A DNA stretch of 64,000 nucleotides from Dactylosporangium siamense (GCF_016862795.1 NZ_BONQ01000014.1:186001-250000); one strand, 5' to 3'; counted from the first letter of the stretch, positions 43,232 through 52,628 are shown. Notes: generated by a model from the letters alone, not told the origin. Program-made: numbers and translations.

Positions 43232-44455
43232 CTAAGCGAGTTCCCCGAGTCTCCTGGCGAGGTACCGCCGCTCCGCGTCCGTGCCGACGATCGACAGCGC
43301 CTCACGGTATGCCACCACCGCCTCCTCCCGCCGCCCGAGCCGGCGCAGCAGATCCGCCCGGGTCGCCGGCAGCAGGTGATATCCGGTGAGGTGACCGTCG
43401 TCACGCAGCGCGTCGACGAGCGCCAGCCCGGCCGCGGGCCCGTCGGCCATCGCCACCGCGACCGCCCGGTTCAGCTCCACGACCGGCCCCGGGGCGAGGC
43501 GGGTGAGCTGCCCGTACAGCAGGCTGATCTGCGGCCAGTCGGTCTCCTCGGCGCGGCGCGCGGACGCGTGGCACGCCGCGATCGCCGCCTGCACCTGGTA
43601 GCGGCCGGCCCGGCGGCGGCGCAGCACCCGGTCGAGGATCGCCAGGCCCTCCTCGATCCGCGGGTGATCCCAGGCCGTGCGGTCCTGCTCCTCGAGCGGC
43701 ACCAGGTCCCCGCCGGCGTCCAGGCGGGCGGGGCGGCGGGCCTCGTGCAGCAGCATCAGCGCGAGCAGGCCGTGCACCTCGGGCTCGTCGGGCATCAGCG
43801 CGGCCAGGACCCGGCCGAGCCGGATCGCCTCGGCGCTGAGGCCACCCCTGATGAGCACCTCGCCGGCGGTCGCCGCGTAGCCCTCGTTGAACAGCAGGTA
43901 GACCACGGCGAGGACCGCCTCGAGCCGCTCCGGCAGCAGGTGCGCGGGCGGCACCCGGAACGGGATCGCGGACCGGCGGATCTTGTTCTTGGCGCGCACC
44001 AGGCGCTGGGCCATGGTGCGCTCCGGCACCAGGAACGCCCGCGCGATCTCCGCCGTGCTGAGCCCGGCGAGGCTGCGCAGGGTCAGCGCCACCCGGGCGT
44101 CCAGCGACAGCGCCGGATGGCAGCAGGTGAAGATCAGCTGCAGCCGGTCGTCGGGCACGGCGTCGGGTTCCTCGTCCCAGGGGTCGGGTTCCGGCGTCGA
44201 CATCGCAACCTCCCGCAGCTTCCCGGCCTCGACGGCGTCGCGGCGCAGCCGGTCGAGGGCCCGGTTCCGGGCGGTGGTGGTGAGCCAGGCCCCCGGCCGC
44301 CGCGGCACGCCGTCGACGGGCCAGCGCACGAGTGCCTGGGCGAACGCGTCCTGGGCGCACTCCTCGGCGAGGTCCCAGTCGCCGGTGGACCGGATCAGTG
44401 TCGCCACGATCCGGCCCCATTCCTCGGCGTAGACGGCGGCGAGGAGCTCCCTCAC
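43232..44455 (-). CDS. ECF42-type RNA polymerase sigma factor with TPR-like C-terminus
   Basis: 407 aa. Sigma2 is RIVATLIRSTGDWDLAEECA and AFAQALVRWPVDGVPRRPGA; sigma4 is LAGLSTAEIARAFLVPERTM plus AQRLVRAKNKIR (about residues 130-165). The remaining 230 residues are a helical TPR-like extension (EGYAATAGEVLIRGGLSAEA, LLYGQLTRLAPGPVVELNRA) that is required for activity in ECF42 factors. It follows a DGPF/YCII gene with GTGA overlap, the defining partner of this group. No anti-sigma factor is expected. Confidence 0.94.
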   Translation of the reverse strand: MRELLAAVYAEEWGRIVATLIRSTGDWDLAEECAQDAFAQALVRWPVDGVPRRPGAWLTTTARNRALDRLRRDAVEAGKLREVAMSTPEPDPWDEEPDAVPDDRLQLIFTCCHPALSLDARVALTLRSLAGLSTAEIARAFLVPERTMAQRLVRAKNKIRRSAIPFRVPPAHLLPERLEAVLAVVYLLFNEGYAATAGEVLIRGGLSAEAIRLGRVLAALMPDEPEVHGLLALMLLHEARRPARLDAGGDLVPLEEQDRTAWDHPRIEEGLAILDRVLRRRRAGRYQVQAAIAACHASARRAEETDWPQISLLYGQLTRLAPGPVVELNRAVAVAMADGPAAGLALVDALRDDGHLTGYHLLPATRADLLRRLGRREEAVVAYREALSIVGTDAERRYLARRLGELA

Positions 44456-44778
44456 TCCCGCCAGAACGGCCGCACCTCGATCCGCCCGTGGCGGGCCATC
44501 GGGTGCCGCGCCGCGACCTCGATCGCCTGGTCGAGGTCGCCGCACTCGATGATGTCGAAGCCCGCCATCTGTTCCCTGGTCTCGGCGTACGGGCCGTCGG
44601 TGAGCAGCACCTCACCGTCGCGGACCTGCACGGTCGTCGCCTCGTCCGGAGACACCACCCGGTTGCCGAACAGCCGGATGCCCCTGTTGTCCATCTCCGT
44701 CACCCACGCGACGATGTCGTCGCCGGTCGGGTCCTCGCTCGGCTTGCCGTCGGCGACGACCAGCATCAGGTACTTCAC
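44452..44778 (-). CDS. YCII-related DGPF-domain protein (ECF42 partner)
   Basis: 108 aa with the conserved VLLTDGPYAETREQMAGFDI (DGPF motif) and an HPMARHGRIEVRPFW end, a ferredoxin-like alpha/beta fold. Found next to ECF42 sigma genes and usually part of their regulon; biochemical role unknown. GTG 44778 has GAAGGGG at suitable spacing. Confidence 0.92.
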   Translation of the reverse strand: MKYLMLVVADGKPSEDPTGDDIVAWVTEMDNRGIRLFGNRVVSPDEATTVQVRDGEVLLTDGPYAETREQMAGFDIIECGDLDQAIEVAARHPMARHGRIEVRPFWRE

Positions 44779-44832
44779 GACCACACCCCTTCCGTCCGTG
44801 TCGCTGTCGTGCTCACGACGAACGGTGGGACC

Positions 44833-46206
44833 TCAGATCGACAGGGTCCCGCTCGGAACTTTCGCAGCCTCGTTGATCACGAGCGCCTCGATGCCCCGCA
44901 GGTGCGCCTCGACCGCGGCGGCCGGCAGCACCGTCGTGTCCGCGAACAGCGTCAGGTCCATGCTGCCGGGCACCGCGTTGACGTGCAGGAAGTAGCGGGC
45001 ACCGTAGTGCTCGACCCGCTCCCAGCGCAGGGTCGTCGCCGGCAGCAGCGCCTCGATCGCGGCGGGCGACACGTCCCCGCCGGCGGCGACCGGGGTCTGC
45101 GCGTCGAACCGGCGGTCGTTGAACGACACCGACAGGTCGACCTCGCCACCGCGCGCGGTGCCGACGCCGGCGACGAGCTCGTCGAGGTCGGCCGGGTCGT
45201 ACTGGGCATGCAGGTACGCCTGCAGCGACGCCCGCATCGCGTCCTGGATGACCGCCGGCAGGTCCCCCGCGCCGGCGTCCACCACGCACAGGCCGTCCTG
45301 CGACGCGGGGCCGACCGAGCCGGCGAGCCCGGGCCGGAACCGGTTGCTGACGATCACCTGCAGCACCGCCAGCCGCGTGTCGGTCTGCCGGGCCAGCTGC
45401 ACGGCGGCGGCGGCGAGGATGACGGCCGAGGTGCTGACCTGCTCCCGGCCGGCGAGCGCGGCGACGGCGAGGTCACCGGCGGGCGAGCTCAGCGTCGCGG
45501 ACCAGAACGGCGGCTCGCCCGCCGCCGGCGCCACAGGATCCGGGAACCGTTGCAACGGCACGGTTTCCAGGTGCCGCCGCCAGTACCGCAGCGCCTTGGC
45601 GCTCTGCCGCCGGCCGGCCGGGGACTGCTGGTGCTGGGCCTGGTCGTAGGGCTGCCGGTCCGACGACTCCGCGAGGGGCTCGCCGCGCAGGCCCAGCACG
45701 ACGTCGCGGACGAGGGCGGTCAGCCCGCCGCGGTCGGTGACCAGGTGGCAGATGCCGAACACGGCGTGGGTGACGACGTCGCCGACCCGCACCGCGCCGA
45801 CCCGCAGCGGCCACTCGTGCGGGTAGTCGTACGCGGGTTCCGTCAGCCGCGCCTGCAGCGCCTTCGCCGCCGCCGTGGCGGTTTCGGCGGTCGCGTCGAC
45901 GACCTGGACCTCGATCGTGCCGGCCGCGGCGAGGACCTGCCGCGGCGCGCCGTCGGCGTCGACGCGGACCCTGGTGCGCAACGACTCGTGCCGTTCCACC
46001 ACCGCCCGGACGGTGCCGGTGATCCGCGCCAGCGGTGTCCCGGACGAGATGCCCTCGCCCTCCAGATCGGTGACCCAGCTCATGTTGAGCACCGCGTCGT
46101 CGGGGACCATCCGCTGGATCGCCCGCCAGATCGCGACCTGACCCCAGCTCAGCGCGCAGTCCCCGCCCCGGCTGCCACTGAACTCCACCACGACCGCTGC
46201 CGTCAT
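44833..46206 (-). CDS. Free-standing condensation-domain protein (NRPS/PapA-like acyltransferase)
   Basis: 457 aa, one condensation domain: an N-terminal LSWGQVAIWRAIQR (C1-like), ERHESLRTRVR (C2-like, about residues 72-82) and the active-site motif ICHLVTDRGG (HxxxDxG, His about 150), then a C-terminal half with AVQLARQTDTRLAV. No adenylation or carrier domain is attached and none is encoded in the window. It may acylate or condense a metabolite in trans, or be a wax-ester/PapA-like acyltransferase. TTGACA (46238-46243) and TTGAAT are 18 bp apart and end 7 nt before the ATG, so the transcript is probably leaderless. Confidence 0.85.
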   Translation of the reverse strand: MTAAVVVEFSGSRGGDCALSWGQVAIWRAIQRMVPDDAVLNMSWVTDLEGEGISSGTPLARITGTVRAVVERHESLRTRVRVDADGAPRQVLAAAGTIEVQVVDATAETATAAAKALQARLTEPAYDYPHEWPLRVGAVRVGDVVTHAVFGICHLVTDRGGLTALVRDVVLGLRGEPLAESSDRQPYDQAQHQQSPAGRRQSAKALRYWRRHLETVPLQRFPDPVAPAAGEPPFWSATLSSPAGDLAVAALAGREQVSTSAVILAAAAVQLARQTDTRLAVLQVIVSNRFRPGLAGSVGPASQDGLCVVDAGAGDLPAVIQDAMRASLQAYLHAQYDPADLDELVAGVGTARGGEVDLSVSFNDRRFDAQTPVAAGGDVSPAAIEALLPATTLRWERVEHYGARYFLHVNAVPGSMDLTLFADTTVLPAAAVEAHLRGIEALVINEAAKVPSGTLSI

Positions 46207-46286
46207 CGTTGGAATTCAAGCCACACGCTTCAACAGCTGTCAATATGTGGCCATCCACACCATGACTGTCCTGGTTGAATGGCGCG

Positions 46287-46922
46287 GTGAGCAGAGACTG
46301 GGTCCACTGGCATCAGGAGTACGACACGCCGGGCTCCTCACTCGACCGCCGGCTCGAGGTCGTGCGGCGCGAGCTCCGCAAGGCGCTGGGCACCTCCCCC
46401 GCCGAGCCCGACGGCACGCGGCGGGTCATCAGCATCTGCGCCGGCGAGGGCCGCGACGTGCTGCCGGTGATCGCCGAACACGACCGCCGGGTGCACGCGC
46501 TGCTCATCGAGCTCGACCCGGTGTTGGCGCGGCGGGCCGGCGAGACGGCCGATGACCTGGGCCTGTCCCGGGTCGAGGTCCGCACCGCCGACGCCGGCGA
46601 GGCCGACGCCTATCTCGACGTGCCGCCCGCGCACGTCCTGCTGGCCTGCGGGGTCTTCGGCAACATCAGCGCCGCCGACGTCCGGCGCACCATCGCCGCG
46701 CTGCCCACCCTGCTCGTCCCGGGCGGCATCGTGATCTGGACCCGCGCCCGCGGCGACAACGGAACCGAGCCGGCGCAGGAGATCCGGGCACTGTTCGCCG
46801 AGCACGGCTTCACCGAGCTGTCCTTCACCGCCCCCGACGACGCCCGCTTCCGGGTCGGCATGCACCGGCTCGCCGGCGCGGCACGACACGGCGCGCTCAG
46901 CGGACGTCTGTTCACCTTTTGA
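46287..46922 (+). CDS. Class I SAM-dependent methyltransferase
   Basis: 211 aa from GTG 46287. VISICAGEGRDVLPVIAEHD (motif I, about residues 47-66), LLIELDPVLARRAGETADDL (motif II) and HVLLACGVFGNISAADVRRT form a compact Rossmann methyltransferase. Opening WVHWHQEYDTPGSSLDRRLE recalls actinobacterial SAM methyltransferases of unknown substrate. Divergent from the condensation-domain gene with 80 bp between; possibly the same pathway. Confidence 0.88.
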   Translation: MSRDWVHWHQEYDTPGSSLDRRLEVVRRELRKALGTSPAEPDGTRRVISICAGEGRDVLPVIAEHDRRVHALLIELDPVLARRAGETADDLGLSRVEVRTADAGEADAYLDVPPAHVLLACGVFGNISAADVRRTIAALPTLLVPGGIVIWTRARGDNGTEPAQEIRALFAEHGFTELSFTAPDDARFRVGMHRLAGAARHGALSGRLFTF

Positions 46923-46980
46923 CCCGTTTTCATGTGGTACGGGTGAGCCGCCGCCCGGTGAAACGAGCGACCGTGGTCGC

Positions 46981-48069
46981 ATGACGGTGAAGGACCTGGC
47001 CACCCTGACGCCGAGCGGCTACCCGGCGGTGTCCCTGCTGATGCCGACGCACAGGACCCCGCCCGACAACCAGCAGGATCCGATCCGGCTGCGGAACCTC
47101 CTCACGGAGACCCGCCGCCGCCTCGAGGCGGACGAGAGCGTGCCCGCCGACGTCGCCGCCGCGGTGTACGACGAGATCGCCGAGGCCGCCGCGCACGTCG
47201 ACCTGCGGCAGGTGGGTGAGGGGCTGGCGCTGTTCGCCTCGCCCGGGCAGGTGCACGTCCGCCTGCTGGAGACCCCGGTCCACGAACGGGTCGTCGTGGC
47301 CGACACGTACGAGATCCGCGACGTCGTCGCCGACGCGGCCCGCCGCCACCGGTACTGGGCGCTGGTGCTGTCCGAACAGCCGACCCGGCTGTGGAGCGGC
47401 GACGGCAGCACCCTCGTCGAGGTGACCACGCACGGCTTCCCCTTCACCCACGAGGGTCCGGGCGGCACCCAGGGGCTGCCCCGCGACTACGGCCAGAACC
47501 CCAGCGCCCACCGCGACGAACGGCACCGCCAGTTCTTCCGCGACATCGTCACCGGCCTCACCCAGGTCGACGCCCTCGACACCCGGCCGGTCTTCGTGCT
47601 CGGCGTCGAGCGCTACCTGGCCTTCTTCAGCGCCGAATGGACCGCGGCGATCGCCGGCACGGTCCCCGGCAACTACGACCACTCCGGCCCGCACGACCTG
47701 CACCGCATCCTGGCCCCGCACCTCGCCGCGTATCAGGCGTTCGAGCAGATCGCCGCCCTGGAACACCTCGACGTGGCCCGCGGCGCGAACCGTTACGCCG
47801 CCGGCCTGCCCGAGGTGTGGCAACTGGCCCGCCAGGGCCGCGGCGCGCACCTGCTGGTCGAGGAGGACTACCACAGCGCCGCCTGGATCCACGACGACCA
47901 CCTGCACCCCGCCGAGCAGCAGCCGACCAGCGCCCCGGCCGGCACCCTCGTCGACGACGCCGTCGACGACGTGGTCGAGCTGGTCGCCCGCCAGGGCGGC
48001 GACGTCACCTTCGTCGGCGACGGCAGCCTCGCCACGGACGGCAGGGTCGCCCTGATCCTGCGCTACTGA
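46981..48069 (+). CDS. baeRF family 3-like protein (bacterial archaeo-eukaryotic release factor domain)
   Basis: 362 aa, soluble. The N-terminal YPAVSLLMPTHRTPPDNQQD, the region ALVLSEQPTRLWSGDG, the central DTRPVFVLGVERYLAFFSAE and the end DDAVDDVVELVARQGGDVTF match the bacterial eRF1-like domain family, a Rossmann-like/RNase H-like fold related to release factors, proposed to act on ribosomes under stress. Biochemical function unproven. Not obviously in an operon. Confidence 0.8.
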   Translation: MTVKDLATLTPSGYPAVSLLMPTHRTPPDNQQDPIRLRNLLTETRRRLEADESVPADVAAAVYDEIAEAAAHVDLRQVGEGLALFASPGQVHVRLLETPVHERVVVADTYEIRDVVADAARRHRYWALVLSEQPTRLWSGDGSTLVEVTTHGFPFTHEGPGGTQGLPRDYGQNPSAHRDERHRQFFRDIVTGLTQVDALDTRPVFVLGVERYLAFFSAEWTAAIAGTVPGNYDHSGPHDLHRILAPHLAAYQAFEQIAALEHLDVARGANRYAAGLPEVWQLARQGRGAHLLVEEDYHSAAWIHDDHLHPAEQQPTSAPAGTLVDDAVDDVVELVARQGGDVTFVGDGSLATDGRVALILRY

Positions 48070-48076
48070 CCGCCCT

Positions 48077-48104
48077 CCGCGCCGACCGACCCGCGGCGGC
48101 GCGG
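48077..48104. terminator. Possible terminator hairpin between convergent genes
   Basis: CCGCGCCG (48077-48084) and CGGCGCGG (48097-48104) form an 8-bp stem with a 12-nt loop in the 37-bp gap between the baeRF and TetR genes. Confidence 0.45.
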
Positions 48105-48106
48105 CA

Positions 48107-48673
48107 CTACAGGCGGAGCTGGGCGACGAAGGCGGCGGCGGACTCGAGGTCGGCGCGGCGGTCGGCGAAGTGGCCGATGAAGGCGAGCTGGAAGCACGCG
48201 CCGAGGAGCAGGCCGGCGATCGCCTCCAGGTCGGCGTCCTGGGCGATGCGGCCGAGGCGCTGCTCGGCGCGCAGGTAGTCGACCAGGCCGTCGTTGGCGC
48301 GGTGGGGGCCGAGGTTCTGGGCGCGGAGCCGGTCGCGGTGGGCGTTGAGGATCGCCGGGTCGGAGAAGATCGAGGCGAACATCGGGAAGCCGTCGCGGTA
48401 GAAGCCGATCGCGACGGTGGCGAGCTCGGTGAGGGTGTCCCGGACGGTGCCGGTGCCGGCCCGGTCGGACAGGGTCAGCAGCATCGGGATGAACTGCGGG
48501 CCGCGCTCGTGCAGGACCGCCACCATCAGCTCGACCTTGTCGCGGAAGTGCTTGTAGAGCGTGGCCTCCGAGTAGCCGGCGGCGCGGGCGATCTCCTTGG
48601 TGGTGGAGTTGGCCAACCCCTTGGTCCGCAGCACCAGAGCGGCGGCGTCCAGGATCACCTCACGCGTGGCCAA
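48107..48673 (-). CDS. TetR-family transcriptional regulator
   Basis: 188 aa from TTG 48673, which has GGGAG five nt upstream. HTH: LRTKGLANSTTKEIARAAGY followed by SEATLYKHFRDKVELMVAVL. The ligand domain resembles efflux and stress regulators. Divergent from a NAD(P)-binding protein gene with two near-identical palindromic sites in between. Confidence 0.92.
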   Translation of the reverse strand: MATREVILDAAALVLRTKGLANSTTKEIARAAGYSEATLYKHFRDKVELMVAVLHERGPQFIPMLLTLSDRAGTGTVRDTLTELATVAIGFYRDGFPMFASIFSDPAILNAHRDRLRAQNLGPHRANDGLVDYLRAEQRLGRIAQDADLEAIAGLLLGACFQLAFIGHFADRRADLESAAAFVAQLRL

Positions 48674-48693
48674 GCCGGCTCCCTTGACAAGTT

Positions 48694-48737
48694 AGTGAAC
48701 ACTCACCCACCATCATAGTGGTTAGTAAGTGCTCACT
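48694..48737. promoter_or_regulatory. Two AGTG-NN-CACT operator sites between divergent TetR and oxidoreductase genes
   Basis: AGTGAACACT (48694-48703) and AGTGCTCACT (48728-48737), embedded in GTTAGTGAACACTCAC and GTAAGTGCTCACTCAC, 34 bp apart. TTGACA at 48684-48689 may be a -35. Probably the TetR binding sites. Confidence 0.65.
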
Positions 48738-48756
48738 CACCATCAGGGGGGACGTC

Positions 48757-49374
48757 ATGAAACTCACCGTGTTCGGGGCGACGGGCGGGATCGGGCGGCA
48801 GCTGGTCGAGCAGGGGCTGCGGCTGGGGCACGAGATGACCGCGGTGGTCCGGCGCGACCACGACGTGCCGGGTGCGACGGTGGTCCGCGCGACGCTGGAC
48901 GACACGGCGGCCCTCGAAGGCGCGGTCGCCGGCAGGGACGCCGTCCTCAGCGCGCTCGGCCAGCGCAAGGGCGGCCCCGCCACCGTGCAGGCGGAGGGCG
49001 CCCGGGCCGCGGTCGCCGCGATGCGGGCAACGGGCGTGCGGCGCATCGTGTCGGTCGACGCGGCGGGGCGGGTCGCCGACCACGGCGACAGCCTGCTCAT
49101 GCGCGCGGTGGCGAAGCCGCTGCTGCAGCGACTCCTGAAGGAAGGCTTCGACGATCTCGCCGAGGCGGAGCGGGTCCTGCGGGCCAGCGGCCTGGACTGG
49201 ACGCTGATCAGCCCGCCCCGGCTCACCGACGGCGGCCACCGTCCATACCGGACGGTCGTCGATCGCAACGTCCACGGTGGACGGACGCTGTCCCGGGCCG
49301 ACGTCGCCGACGCGATGCTGAAGTCCGTCCCCGACGCCACCCACATCCACCGCCGCGTCAACATCGCCTACTGA
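48757..49374 (+). CDS. NAD(P)-binding atypical SDR (NmrA/BVR-B-like)
   Basis: 205 aa starting MKLTVFGATGGIGRQLVEQG, the Rossmann NAD(P) motif GxxGxxG, then DAVLSALGQRKGGPA and RRIVSVDAAGRVADHG, the layout of flavin-reductase/NmrA-like atypical SDRs. ATG 48757 follows AGGGGGG. Likely a reductase or redox sensor under the divergent TetR repressor. Confidence 0.88.
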   Translation: MKLTVFGATGGIGRQLVEQGLRLGHEMTAVVRRDHDVPGATVVRATLDDTAALEGAVAGRDAVLSALGQRKGGPATVQAEGARAAVAAMRATGVRRIVSVDAAGRVADHGDSLLMRAVAKPLLQRLLKEGFDDLAEAERVLRASGLDWTLISPPRLTDGGHRPYRTVVDRNVHGGRTLSRADVADAMLKSVPDATHIHRRVNIAY

Positions 49375-49531
49375 AACACCGTGATCCCGAAGACTTCGAG
49401 CACCGCGGCCCGGATCCGACGGGCACGGATCCGGGCCGGACGACTCGCGGCCACCCCAAGGAGGCAAGGCGGCCTCGAGCGTCACCGCATGCCCGGGAAG
49501 TCCCTCGTCAACCCGGGCATTCCCGGTGCGG

Positions 49532-51301
49532 TCAGCTCACCCCGAGGCTGCCGAAGTCCACCATGCCGTAGTACTGGCTGATGAAGACGTTGGTGAGCCG
49601 CGGGTTGCGGTAGTTGAGCGCCTTGTCGACGGTGAACGGCACCAGCACCGACTCGTCCATGACGATCTTGTTGACCTGGCCCCAGATCTCGGCGGACTTC
49701 TTCGGGTCCGACTCGGCCCTGGCCTGGTCGATGAGCTTGTTGACCTCGGGGTTGTCGAGCTCCTCGAAGTTCTGGTTGCCGCTGGGCAGGATCAGGCGGC
49801 CGTCGACCAGCACCTGGAGGAAGCCCGCCGGGGTCGGGAAGTCGGCGCCCCAGCCGGCCATCATCAGGCCGTAACCCTTGCTGTGGGTGTTGGACGGCGC
49901 GCCGATGATGGACCGGAAGTACAGCGAGGCGTCACTCGGGTCGAGGCGGGCGTTGATGCCGATGCTCTTCAGCGCGGCCTGCAGCGCCTCGGCCGTCTTC
50001 GGCTCCTTGCCGGAGTTCCGGGTGGCGAGGACCGTGTCGAAGCCGTCCTTCTTGCCGCACAGGGCCAGCTCCTCCTTGGCCTTGTCGATCTGCGGCTTGC
50101 CCGACTTGGTGTTCAGCGGGTCGAGGTTCGGGTCGTGGCCGGCGATGGTCGGCGGGATCATGTTGGTGGCGATCTCGCCGCCGGCATCGGGGCCGCCGCG
50201 GGCCGTCTGCAGCGTGATCTTGTCGGTGGCGTACACCACGGCCTTGCGGCAGTGGATGTTGTCGAACGGCGCGACCTTCGTGTTGATGGCGAAGTAGCGC
50301 AGGAAGCCGGTGGTCGGCGCGTCCGCGTACTTCTTCACCTCGGGGTTGAGCAGGATCTTCGGCTGCGCACCCTGCTGGACACCGGTCTGCGCGAGGTTGA
50401 GGTCGACGTCGCCGGCGATCAGCTGGTTGTCGATCTCCTCGACGGCGGTGCCGAAGACGACCTCGATGCGGTCCGGCAGCGCCTTGCGGATCGGGTCGGT
50501 CTTCGGGTCCCACTGGTCGTTGCGGACCAGGACGGCCTTCTTGCCCTCGTCGTAGGTCTCGAACTTGTACGGCCCGGAGGAGACCGGGTGGTTCGCGTAC
50601 TGCTCGCCGGTGTCCTTCGCCTTCGGCACGGGGCCGGCGCCCGGCATCGCGAGCAGGTAGGTGAAGTCGCTCAGCGGCTCCTTGAGCGTGAACACGATGG
50701 TCTTGTCGTCGGGCGTCTGCACCGACTTGAGGCCCAGCTTCTCGGGGTCGGCGTCCTTGTACGGCCCCGGGTACTTCTGGCCCTGGTCGAGCACGTCGAT
50801 GAGGTAGCTCGGGCCGCCGGACAGCACGTCGGAGGCGAAGACCCGCTCGATGCCATACTTGACGTCCTTGGACGTGATGGGCGAGCCGTCCTCGAACTTC
50901 AGCCCGTTGCGCAGGGTGAAGGTGTACTTCTTGCCACCGTCCTCGATCTTCGGCAGGTCCGTGGCCATGTCGGGCGTGAGGACCAGACCGTCGGCGCCGG
51001 GCTTGGCCTGGTTGGTCACCAGCGTGCGGACGTAGTAGCCCTTCATGAAGTTCCAGATGTTCGCGTAGTACGCGCGCACCGGGTCGTAGGAGTCGGGGTT
51101 GTCGTGGTTGGTGAGCTTGAGCGTGCCGCCCTTCTTGTCCGAAGGGTTGACCACACCGGTGATTGCCGCGTTGAACCCGCTGACACCTTTCTGCGTGTTG
51201 TCCTTGCTGCTATTGTTGCTGCTTGAGCCGCTGCCACAGGCGGACAGCACAAGCGTCGCGGTGACCGCTCCGGCCACCAGCGCACCTGTTCTGATATTCA
51301 C
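49532..51301 (-). CDS. Family 5 ABC transporter substrate-binding lipoprotein (oligopeptide/dipeptide type)
   Basis: 589 aa from GTG 51301. Signal peptide with lipobox VLSACGSG (Cys about 21) followed by a Ser/Asn/Lys spacer. The mature part has the DppA/OppA fold: SYDPVRAYYANIW, DGSPITSKDVKYGIERVFAS, VSSGPYKFETYDEGKKAVLV and FAINTKVAPFDNIHCRKAVV. Captures peptides or other solutes outside the membrane for an ABC importer. No permease or ATPase gene is adjacent, so it is an orphan or shares a distant importer. Confidence 0.93.
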   Translation of the reverse strand: MNIRTGALVAGAVTATLVLSACGSGSSSNNSSKDNTQKGVSGFNAAITGVVNPSDKKGGTLKLTNHDNPDSYDPVRAYYANIWNFMKGYYVRTLVTNQAKPGADGLVLTPDMATDLPKIEDGGKKYTFTLRNGLKFEDGSPITSKDVKYGIERVFASDVLSGGPSYLIDVLDQGQKYPGPYKDADPEKLGLKSVQTPDDKTIVFTLKEPLSDFTYLLAMPGAGPVPKAKDTGEQYANHPVSSGPYKFETYDEGKKAVLVRNDQWDPKTDPIRKALPDRIEVVFGTAVEEIDNQLIAGDVDLNLAQTGVQQGAQPKILLNPEVKKYADAPTTGFLRYFAINTKVAPFDNIHCRKAVVYATDKITLQTARGGPDAGGEIATNMIPPTIAGHDPNLDPLNTKSGKPQIDKAKEELALCGKKDGFDTVLATRNSGKEPKTAEALQAALKSIGINARLDPSDASLYFRSIIGAPSNTHSKGYGLMMAGWGADFPTPAGFLQVLVDGRLILPSGNQNFEELDNPEVNKLIDQARAESDPKKSAEIWGQVNKIVMDESVLVPFTVDKALNYRNPRLTNVFISQYYGMVDFGSLGVS

Positions 51302-51582
51302 GTGTGTTGAACCTTCCCGGATGCCACGACTGTGCGGTCGTGGAGGGTGTTTCGGCACACGGGCAGCACGCATCGCCAGGCGTCCACGATGGACCCTCTA
51401 CTGTGGACAGGCGCGGGCATGCACCGCGCCCACCGTGTGGGTCGTCGAGTCGTCTGTACGGGGCTACGAAGCTGCTCGCATGACGGCGATGTGCGTCGCC
51501 GTTCATTGAGCAAAGACCTCGGGCACCGCGATGCGGTTGCGACGGTTCAGGTCACGCTTCGATTAAGGGCCGGATCGGTCAC

Positions 51583-51993
51583 TCAATCGAGCGACGCGAT
51601 GTTGTCCGACTCCGCGGGGTCCGGGTCCTCGACGGCGAGAAACGCGGCGAGGACCTCGACCGCGACGTCGGGCGCGAGCCGTTTGAGGCTCATCGCCAGG
51701 ACGTTGGCGTCGTTCCAGAGCCGGGCGCCACGGGCGATCCACGGGTCCCAGGCGAGCGCGGCACGCACGCCCGGCACCTTGTTCGCGGCGATCGCCGTGC
51801 CGGTGCCCGTCCAGCACATCACGACGCCGAGGTCGGCCCGGCCGTCGACGACGGCACGGCCGACGGCGGTGCCGAGGTCCGGCCAGGGCGTGCCGGGCGC
51901 GCCGACGTCCAGCACCTCATGTTGCTCGGTGAGGTGCCGGACGACGGCTGCGGTGGTCTCGTTGGAGTCGTCTGCCGCGAACGCGATACGCAC
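51583..51993 (-). CDS. RpiB/LacAB-family sugar-phosphate isomerase-like protein
   Basis: 136 aa. MRIAFAADDSNETTAAVVRH and VVMCWTGTGTAIAANKVPGV (about residues 57-76) with WNDANVLAMS near the end follow the RpiB fold. The active-site Cys is retained but the usual CGTGIG loop reads CWTGTG. Could interconvert ribose-5-P/ribulose-5-P or a related pentose phosphate; the shortened sequence and altered loop leave specificity open. Confidence 0.85.
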   Translation of the reverse strand: MRIAFAADDSNETTAAVVRHLTEQHEVLDVGAPGTPWPDLGTAVGRAVVDGRADLGVVMCWTGTGTAIAANKVPGVRAALAWDPWIARGARLWNDANVLAMSLKRLAPDVAVEVLAAFLAVEDPDPAESDNIASLD

Positions 51994-52034
51994 GCATTCA
52001 CCGTAACGCGTTCGCGTGCAACCAAACTACGGCC

Positions 52035-52628
52035 TCAGTCGTCCCAGTCGCTCCCGGACGACGACGAAGCCTTCAGGGTCTTCATCAGCCCCTTGGCGAT
52101 GAAGGTGAAGTCCGTGCGGACCTTGTCCGCGGTGAGCGTGGTGCCGGTCGGGGTGGTGAGGTTGAGGCTGATGTAGAGGTTGTCGTCGTAGAAGTCGAGC
52201 TCGTACATGAGGGCGTTGTTCTGGTTGGTGCTCATTGAGAACGCCGCGGCACCGATGCCGCCGATCGTCGCCACGGTCGCACCGGCGCTCGTGGCGTTGT
52301 CGGCGATCTTCTTCACCGCGTCGTAGTGCTCGCGTGCGTCCGACTTCGAGGACGTCACATCGATCGCGACGGTCAGCGTGCCGTCCGAGGGAAGGGTGAC
52401 GACGCAGGAACTGTAGGTCCGGCCGAACGCGTTGGTGTCCTTGGTCTTCGTGCCGGTGGGGATGCCCCACGCGCCCGAGCCGTCCGCTTCGTTCACGGTG
52501 GCGCAGACGTCGGCGGGCTTGGCATAGGTGTTGGTGTCAGCAAAGAAGTACAGGGCCACGCCGCCGCCGCAACACAGCAGCAGCAGCGAGCCCGCGATGA
52601 TTCCGAGGATGAGAAAGACTTTCTTCAC
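52035..52628 (-). CDS. Single-pass membrane protein, function unknown
   Basis: 197 aa: N-terminal transmembrane helix (residues 4-29, FLILGIIAGSLLLLCCGGGV) then an extracellular domain with two cysteines (DVCATVNEADGSG, SSCVVTLPSDG) probably forming a disulfide, similar in outline to DUF3558-type lipoproteins. The C-terminus is Ser/Asp-rich. Lower GC than neighbours. No partner identified. Confidence 0.7.
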   Translation of the reverse strand: MKKVFLILGIIAGSLLLLCCGGGVALYFFADTNTYAKPADVCATVNEADGSGAWGIPTGTKTKDTNAFGRTYSSCVVTLPSDGTLTVAIDVTSSKSDAREHYDAVKKIADNATSAGATVATIGGIGAAAFSMSTNQNNALMYELDFYDDNLYISLNLTTPTGTTLTADKVRTDFTFIAKGLMKTLKASSSSGSDWDD

